A stretch of DNA of 64,000 nucleotides from Kribbella pratensis (GTDB taxonomy: Bacteria > Actinomycetota > Actinomycetes > Propionibacteriales > Kribbellaceae), in assembly GCF_004365355.1 (NCBI RefSeq), contig NZ_SODP01000001.1, forward strand, positions 1,371,473 through 1,435,472. Direction: 5' to 3'. The notes below the pieces were generated by a model that saw nothing but the letters and a program-made list of their open reading frames with translations, was not told the origin of the DNA and ran no database searches. Within the stretch, counting starts at the first letter, position 1; the number at the start of each line of letters is the position of its first letter. The position numbers were made by a program, and so were the translations under genes. Of the stretch, positions 60,521 through 64,000 are shown piece by piece.

Positions 60521-62547
60521 GTGCCGGGCTTCTGCAACAGGTAGTCCTCGGCGCGCATCGAGGTCGGCGGCTTCACGTCGGCCGGGATGAGTTCGCGCAG
60601 GTCGCGCTCGGTCAGGCTGTCGGGGTCGCGGGTGGACAGCCGGGTGGCCTGGTTCGAGATGGCCTCCTCGAGCACGTTCCGGATGAACCGGCCGTTACCG
60701 AAGTTGTGGCCGCGCGGCGCCGGCGGGATCACGCTGCGGACCTTGTCCAGCACGTCCTCGGCGTAGATCATGCCCTTCTGCCGGGCCTGCAGCTCGAAGA
60801 TCGCGACCAGCTGGTCGGTGTCGTACTCACTGAACGACAGCAGCTTCGGGAACCGGGACTGCAGACCTGTGTTCGACTCCATGAACCGCTGCATCTCGCG
60901 GTGGTACCCGGCGACGATCACGATGCAGTCGTTGCGGTGGTCCTCCATCAGCTTCAGGATCGTCGCGACCGCTTCCAGGCCGTAGTCGCCCGGGGTGTTC
61001 TCCGGCACCAGCGTGTACGCCTCGTCGACGAACAGCACGCCGCCGAGCGCCTCGCGGAACTTGGCCGCGGTCATCGGTGCGGTCTGACCGACGCTGGGTC
61101 CGACCAGGTCGGAGCGGTCCACCTCGACCACGTGGCCCTTCTCGAGCACGCCGAGCTGGTGGTAGATCCGGCTGAGCAGCCGGGCGATCGTGGTCTTCGC
61201 CGTACCGGGCTTGCCGACGAACACCATGTGCCGGGCCCGCTCGTGACTGGGCAGGCCGAGCTCGGTCCGGCGCAGGTTGGTCTTCACCTCGGCGACCATC
61301 TTGCGGACCGCGTCCTTGACCGACTCCAGGCCGATCAGCGAGTCGAGCTCGGCGAGCGGGTCGTCGGTGAAGTCCAGCGGCTTCGGCAGGGGTTCGCCGA
61401 GGGTGCCGTCGTCGGCCGGCCGGTCGGTGTCCTCGCGCACGGTGTTCCAGACGGACGAGAGCGAGTTCGACTCGTTCTCCGCGGCCGCGGTGGCCTCCTG
61501 GGCGCTCCAGCGCTCCCGGTCAAGGATGCGGAAAAGCGACGTGAGGTCCGGGATCTCGGGCTCCGGCCACGCCGCCTTGGACAGGACGCCGGACAGGTGG
61601 ATCGCGGCTCGCGTGGCCGCCGCGGCCCACGCCCGGGCGACGGGCGCCTGACCGCTGCGGATCGCGCGGGCGAGCCACTGGTTGACGTGCGCCAGCCAGA
61701 CCTGCCGGTTGAACGTCTGGTGGATCGCGCTGAGCGCTTTCTCCAGGTCCTGGTTGGTGTTCCCGAGGCTCTTCGCGACCGCCTGCGGGATGCCGCGGAG
61801 GCCGGTGGCCAGGATCAGCTCGGCCATCAGTTGGGCGTAGTCACCGGCGTACTCGTCCGGGCTCGTCATCAGCAGCCGGGCGTGGGTGTCGCGGATCGAG
61901 TTGAGCGAGTAGCGCAGGGCCGCGGTCGGGCCGCCGAGCTCGGGCAGTACGGCGCGCTCGCTGTCCTTGAGCGCGTCGTTGCGCCAGTACTGCGCGATGT
62001 CGTCGTACTCGCCCGTGATGTGCAGGTGGGTCGCTTCGCGGTCGGCGAGCACGCGGTCGAACGCGGCCGTCAGCGCCTGGGCGCGGGCGGCCATCGGGGG
62101 AGCGTCGAGGAACAGGCTGACGACGTCGCGGGACAGTCGCAGCGCCTGCCGCCGGCCGTGCTCGCGGAAGCCGCGGGCGCCGGCGATCGCTTGGAGGTGC
62201 CAGTCGGTCGGCGCGACGTACACGACGTGTCCGGCGCCGCCGAGCCGGGAGGACGGGCGGTAGAAGTCGTGGGTGAGCTCGGTGCCGAGATCGGCGTACT
62301 CACCGTGCAGGACCGGGATCCACCCGGTCAGCAGGGGCGCGATCTGGTGAGTGAACCAGACCGACGCCGGGGTGCCCTTGATGAAGTCCGGGAACGCCTC
62401 CGCCCGCAGCGGCCGCAGCGACTCCGGGTCGTCGGCCCAGGCCCGCAGCTGAGCGCGAACCCGAGCCGTCCATTCGGCCGGTACCTCCCACGGCTCCTCC
62501 GCCGCCAGCACATCCAGAACTCGCGGTCCGCGGACGTCGTCTGCCAC
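60517..62547 (-). CDS. AAA ATPase, CbbX / EccA / SpoVK type
   Basis: 676 residues. The C-terminal half (about 385-640) is an AAA+ module: MVFVGKPGTAKTTIARLLSR (Walker A GKPGTAKT), ALGGVLFVDEAYTLVPE (Walker B), CIVIVAGYHREMQRFMESN (sensor 1) and LQSRFPKLLSF (arginine-finger region). The N-terminal half is helical and without a name. CbbX remodels Rubisco and EccA serves ESX secretion, but neither system is nearby. GTG 62547 has AAGGA 5 bases ahead; a TTG at 62550 is less likely. Confidence 0.88.
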   Translation of the reverse strand: MADDVRGPRVLDVLAAEEPWEVPAEWTARVRAQLRAWADDPESLRPLRAEAFPDFIKGTPASVWFTHQIAPLLTGWIPVLHGEYADLGTELTHDFYRPSSRLGGAGHVVYVAPTDWHLQAIAGARGFREHGRRQALRLSRDVVSLFLDAPPMAARAQALTAAFDRVLADREATHLHITGEYDDIAQYWRNDALKDSERAVLPELGGPTAALRYSLNSIRDTHARLLMTSPDEYAGDYAQLMAELILATGLRGIPQAVAKSLGNTNQDLEKALSAIHQTFNRQVWLAHVNQWLARAIRSGQAPVARAWAAAATRAAIHLSGVLSKAAWPEPEIPDLTSLFRILDRERWSAQEATAAAENESNSLSSVWNTVREDTDRPADDGTLGEPLPKPLDFTDDPLAELDSLIGLESVKDAVRKMVAEVKTNLRRTELGLPSHERARHMVFVGKPGTAKTTIARLLSRIYHQLGVLEKGHVVEVDRSDLVGPSVGQTAPMTAAKFREALGGVLFVDEAYTLVPENTPGDYGLEAVATILKLMEDHRNDCIVIVAGYHREMQRFMESNTGLQSRFPKLLSFSEYDTDQLVAIFELQARQKGMIYAEDVLDKVRSVIPPAPRGHNFGNGRFIRNVLEEAISNQATRLSTRDPDSLTERDLRELIPADVKPPTSMRAEDYLLQKPGT

Positions 62548-62624
62548 CAAAATCCTTCCAGAGGAGCCACCAGCCGACCCAGTCTAGAGCTAGACCGGGC
62601 GACTGGATCGCAGGCTGAGGCCCG

Positions 62625-62741
62625 AGGATCAGGCCGGAGGATCAGGCCGGAGGATCAGGCCGGAGGATCAGGCCGGAGGATCAGGCCGGAGGATCAGGCC
62701 GGAGGATCAGGCCGGAGGATCAGGCAGGAGGATCAGGCAGG
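62625..62741. repeat. 13-bp tandem repeat, nine copies, over the msrB stop
   Basis: Seven perfect AGGATCAGGCCGG units (62625-62715), then two AGGATCAGGCAGG units (62716-62741). The last unit contains the msrB stop codon (62733-62735). It lies between msrB and the AAA gene on their common strand. Confidence 0.9.
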
Positions 62742-63149
62742 GGCGAGCGTGAGGCTGATGCTGTTGATGCAGTACCGCTGGTCGGTCGGGGTGCCGTAGC
62801 CCTCGCCCTCGAAGACGTGGCCCAGGTGGGAGCCGCAGTTGGCGCAGCGGACCTCGACGCGCTTCATGCCGAGGGTGCTGTCCTCGATGTACTCGACCCG
62901 GTCCTCGGCCAGCGGCGCGTAGAACGACGGCCAGCCGCAGTGCGAGTCGAACTTGGTCTCGCTGCGGAACAGTTCGGCGTCGCAGGCGCGGCACTTGTAC
63001 ACGCCCACGGTCTTGGTATCGGTGTACTCACCGACGAACGGCCGCTCGGTGCCGGCCTTGCGCAGCACGTGGAACTCGGCGGGGGACAGCTGCGCCTTCC
63101 ACTCCGCGTCGGACTTCTGTACGGCGTACTGCTTGGTTGAATCAGTCAC
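62733..63149 (-). CDS. msrB: peptide-methionine (R)-S-oxide reductase
   Basis: 138 residues. Repairs methionine-R-sulfoxide. Zinc cysteines in YKCRACDAELF and RCANCGSHLGHVFEGE, KFDSHCGWPSFYAPL, and the catalytic cysteine in QRYCINSISL. GTG 63149 is preceded by GATAAT six bases away with no ribosome site, a leaderless arrangement. The stop lies inside a 13-bp tandem repeat. Confidence 0.96.
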   Translation of the reverse strand: MTDSTKQYAVQKSDAEWKAQLSPAEFHVLRKAGTERPFVGEYTDTKTVGVYKCRACDAELFRSETKFDSHCGWPSFYAPLAEDRVEYIEDSTLGMKRVEVRCANCGSHLGHVFEGEGYGTPTDQRYCINSISLTLAPA

Positions 63150-63161
63150 GTCTTAATTATC
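63147..63161 (-). promoter_or_regulatory. leaderless -10 box of msrB
   Basis: On the minus strand GATAAT (63161-63156), close to the TATAAT consensus, six bases, GTG 63149. Confidence 0.6.
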
Positions 63162-63197
63162 GCTGGTCCGGGCAAGGAAACCTCGCCCGGACCAGCG
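63161..63197 (-). terminator. perfect 13-bp terminator before msrB
   Basis: CGCTGGTCCGGGC (63161-63173) and GCCCGGACCAGCG (63185-63197), loop AAGGAAACCTC. It stands 27 bases beyond the stop of the upstream nuclease-like gene and abuts the msrB -10 box. Confidence 0.8.
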
Positions 63198-63223
63198 ACG
63201 TAAGACTCCCGCAATCCTGCTGG

Positions 63224-64000
63224 TCACCGCACCCAGGAGGGCAACGGGATCAGCTTCACCACCTGCGGGTCGTGGTCGGAGATCTGGTCCGGGAACTCCG
63301 CGTTCATGTGCACGACGTCGTACGCCGAGGCCGGGCGCAGGTTCTGCGAGATCAGGATCTGGTCCAGGATCTGGCTGTTGCCCTCGAACACGTAGCTGTA
63401 CCGCTGGTTCAGCGGCAGCGTCCGCGGCAGGTCGATCAGCGCGGTCTTGCCCGCGCCGACCAGGATGTCCGCGGTCTGCGACCAGTCGAAGTCGTTCAGG
63501 TCACCGAGCACGACCACGTTGGCGCCCTTGTCCTTGGCGAGGATCTGGTCCACGAACCCGCGCACCGCCTCGGCCTGCTGGTGACGCTTCGGCGCGCTGG
63601 ACTGCACCGGCGGCTGGAACCGGCCCCAGAGCGGGTCGTCGCCACCCTTGGAGCTGAAGTGGTTCACGACCACGAACAACGACTGCCCGTGCCAGGTGAA
63701 CTCGCCGGCCAGCGGGACCCGGGTGTCGGCCCAGGCCGGGTTGGCCGGGTCGACGCGGCCCGGCGACGAGCTCAGGTGCGGCTTGCCGAACCGGTCGGTG
63801 GTGATCGTCGTCGCGACCGTCGAGCCGCCGCCCGCGCGGTCGACGAACTTGACCGGCTTGTCGGTCCGGTACATGAACGCGACCCGGATGTTGCCGCCCG
63901 GCTCACCGCCCTCCTTGCCGTCGACCGGGTCGATCTCGCGCCAGGCGTACGTCGGTCCGCCCGCCTTCACGATCGCGGCGGCCAGCGTGTTCAGCGTGAC
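63224..64000 (-). CDS. endonuclease/exonuclease/phosphatase family protein, C-terminal part
   Basis: The frame is open to the right edge, so only the last ~259 residues are seen. LFVVVNHFSSKGGDDP, VVVLGDLNDFDWSQTA and FPDQISDHDPQVVKL are the catalytic Asn/His, Asp/Asn and Asp-His motifs of the EEP fold. Large secreted actinobacterial members (ExeM-like nucleases) share this end, including ILDQILISQNL. Substrate could be extracellular DNA. A perfect hairpin terminates it. Confidence 0.88.
   Translation of the reverse strand, partial: VTLNTLAAAIVKAGGPTYAWREIDPVDGKEGGEPGGNIRVAFMYRTDKPVKFVDRAGGGSTVATTITTDRFGKPHLSSSPGRVDPANPAWADTRVPLAGEFTWHGQSLFVVVNHFSSKGGDDPLWGRFQPPVQSSAPKRHQQAEAVRGFVDQILAKDKGANVVVLGDLNDFDWSQTADILVGAGKTALIDLPRTLPLNQRYSYVFEGNSQILDQILISQNLRPASAYDVVHMNAEFPDQISDHDPQVVKLIPLPSWVR

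Noticed and set aside
60517..62547. Type VII (ESX) secretion locus
   Set aside because: Only an EccA-like ATPase is seen; no EccB/C/D/E, mycosin or WXG100 gene lies in the window.
60706..62799. Long plus-strand frame across the AAA gene
   Set aside because: Antisense to a gene with intact Walker motifs; composition typical of a shadow frame.

Overview
The window is a 64 kb piece of a high-G+C actinobacterial chromosome. The evidence is the third-position G/C bias, many GTG starts, F420-linked and coproporphyrin-type heme genes, and actinobacteria-specific families (DUF4193, DUF3093, DUF3710, DUF3159, DUF3000, DUF4235). A Propionibacteriales genus such as Kribbella is my best guess, but this is inference. 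I saw no rRNA, tRNA, CRISPR array, transposase, integrase or plasmid gene. The gene order suhB - DUF4193 - DUF3093/dut - DUF3710 - OB-fold - DUF3159 - two TrkA proteins - APC permease - TRAM methyltransferase, and later dxs - RNase D - DUF3000 - hemE - hemG - chdC - msrB, matches from memory the Mycobacterium tuberculosis block from about Rv2701c to Rv2674. The backbone is therefore conserved core chromosome, and accessory genes are inserted at about 20-39 kb and 41-54 kb.

Layout. 1-9.2 kb: the end of an SMC/RecN-like ATPase, a large LuxR (LAL-type) regulator, a small membrane protein, fdhD, an APH-like kinase, a TRIC-type channel, and an MFS exporter followed by a MerR regulator. 9.2-11.1 kb: ferrochelatase and inositol monophosphatase (suhB). 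11.1-19.9 kb: the conserved dut/TrkA/APC block. 19.9-25.2 kb: a 1756-residue, mostly disordered repeat protein. 25-39 kb: F420 oxidoreductase, aconitase, a small cold-shock-like protein, HEAT, GNAT and HIT proteins, a Na+/H+ antiporter fused to a UBP zinc finger, two hydrolases, and two DUF402 paralogues around a lower-G+C patch. 39-46.7 kb: dxs, then three paralogous membrane-anchored HExxH proteins with an amino-acid permease between the second and third. 46.9-50.3 kb: fadA-fadB beta-oxidation genes. 50.4-54.5 kb: conserved hypothetical - dienelactone hydrolase - glutathione peroxidase, then an ArsR-type regulator with its MFS exporter, bracketed by related palindromic repeats. 54.5-60.5 kb: DUF3000-RNase D diverging from a tightly overlapped heme operon, hemE - GNAT - hemG - chdC - VOC. 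60.5-64 kb: a CbbX/EccA-like AAA ATPase, msrB and a truncated endonuclease/exonuclease/phosphatase-family protein.

How the genes work together. The coproporphyrin-dependent heme route is nearly all here at its late end (HemE, HemG/CgoX, ChdC, with ferrochelatase 47 kb away). Two RCK (TrkA) proteins diverge from a KimA-like permease and probably form a potassium-uptake unit. Regulation is visible in the DNA. At least ten genes have a TANNNT-like -10 box ending 6-8 bases before an ATG/GTG, the mark of leaderless mRNAs. Both the MerR and the ArsR gene show a self-regulated promoter, with a 19-bp spacer dyad and a palindrome filling a 17-bp spacer respectively. Several perfect hairpins overlap stop codons, start codons or ribosome binding sites.

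Main items for a second look: the three HExxH paralogues, the giant disordered protein with its recurring acidic T-x-E motif, the antiporter-UBP fusion, the palindromic repeats around the ArsR-MFS operon, and a dispersed intergenic element present twice.
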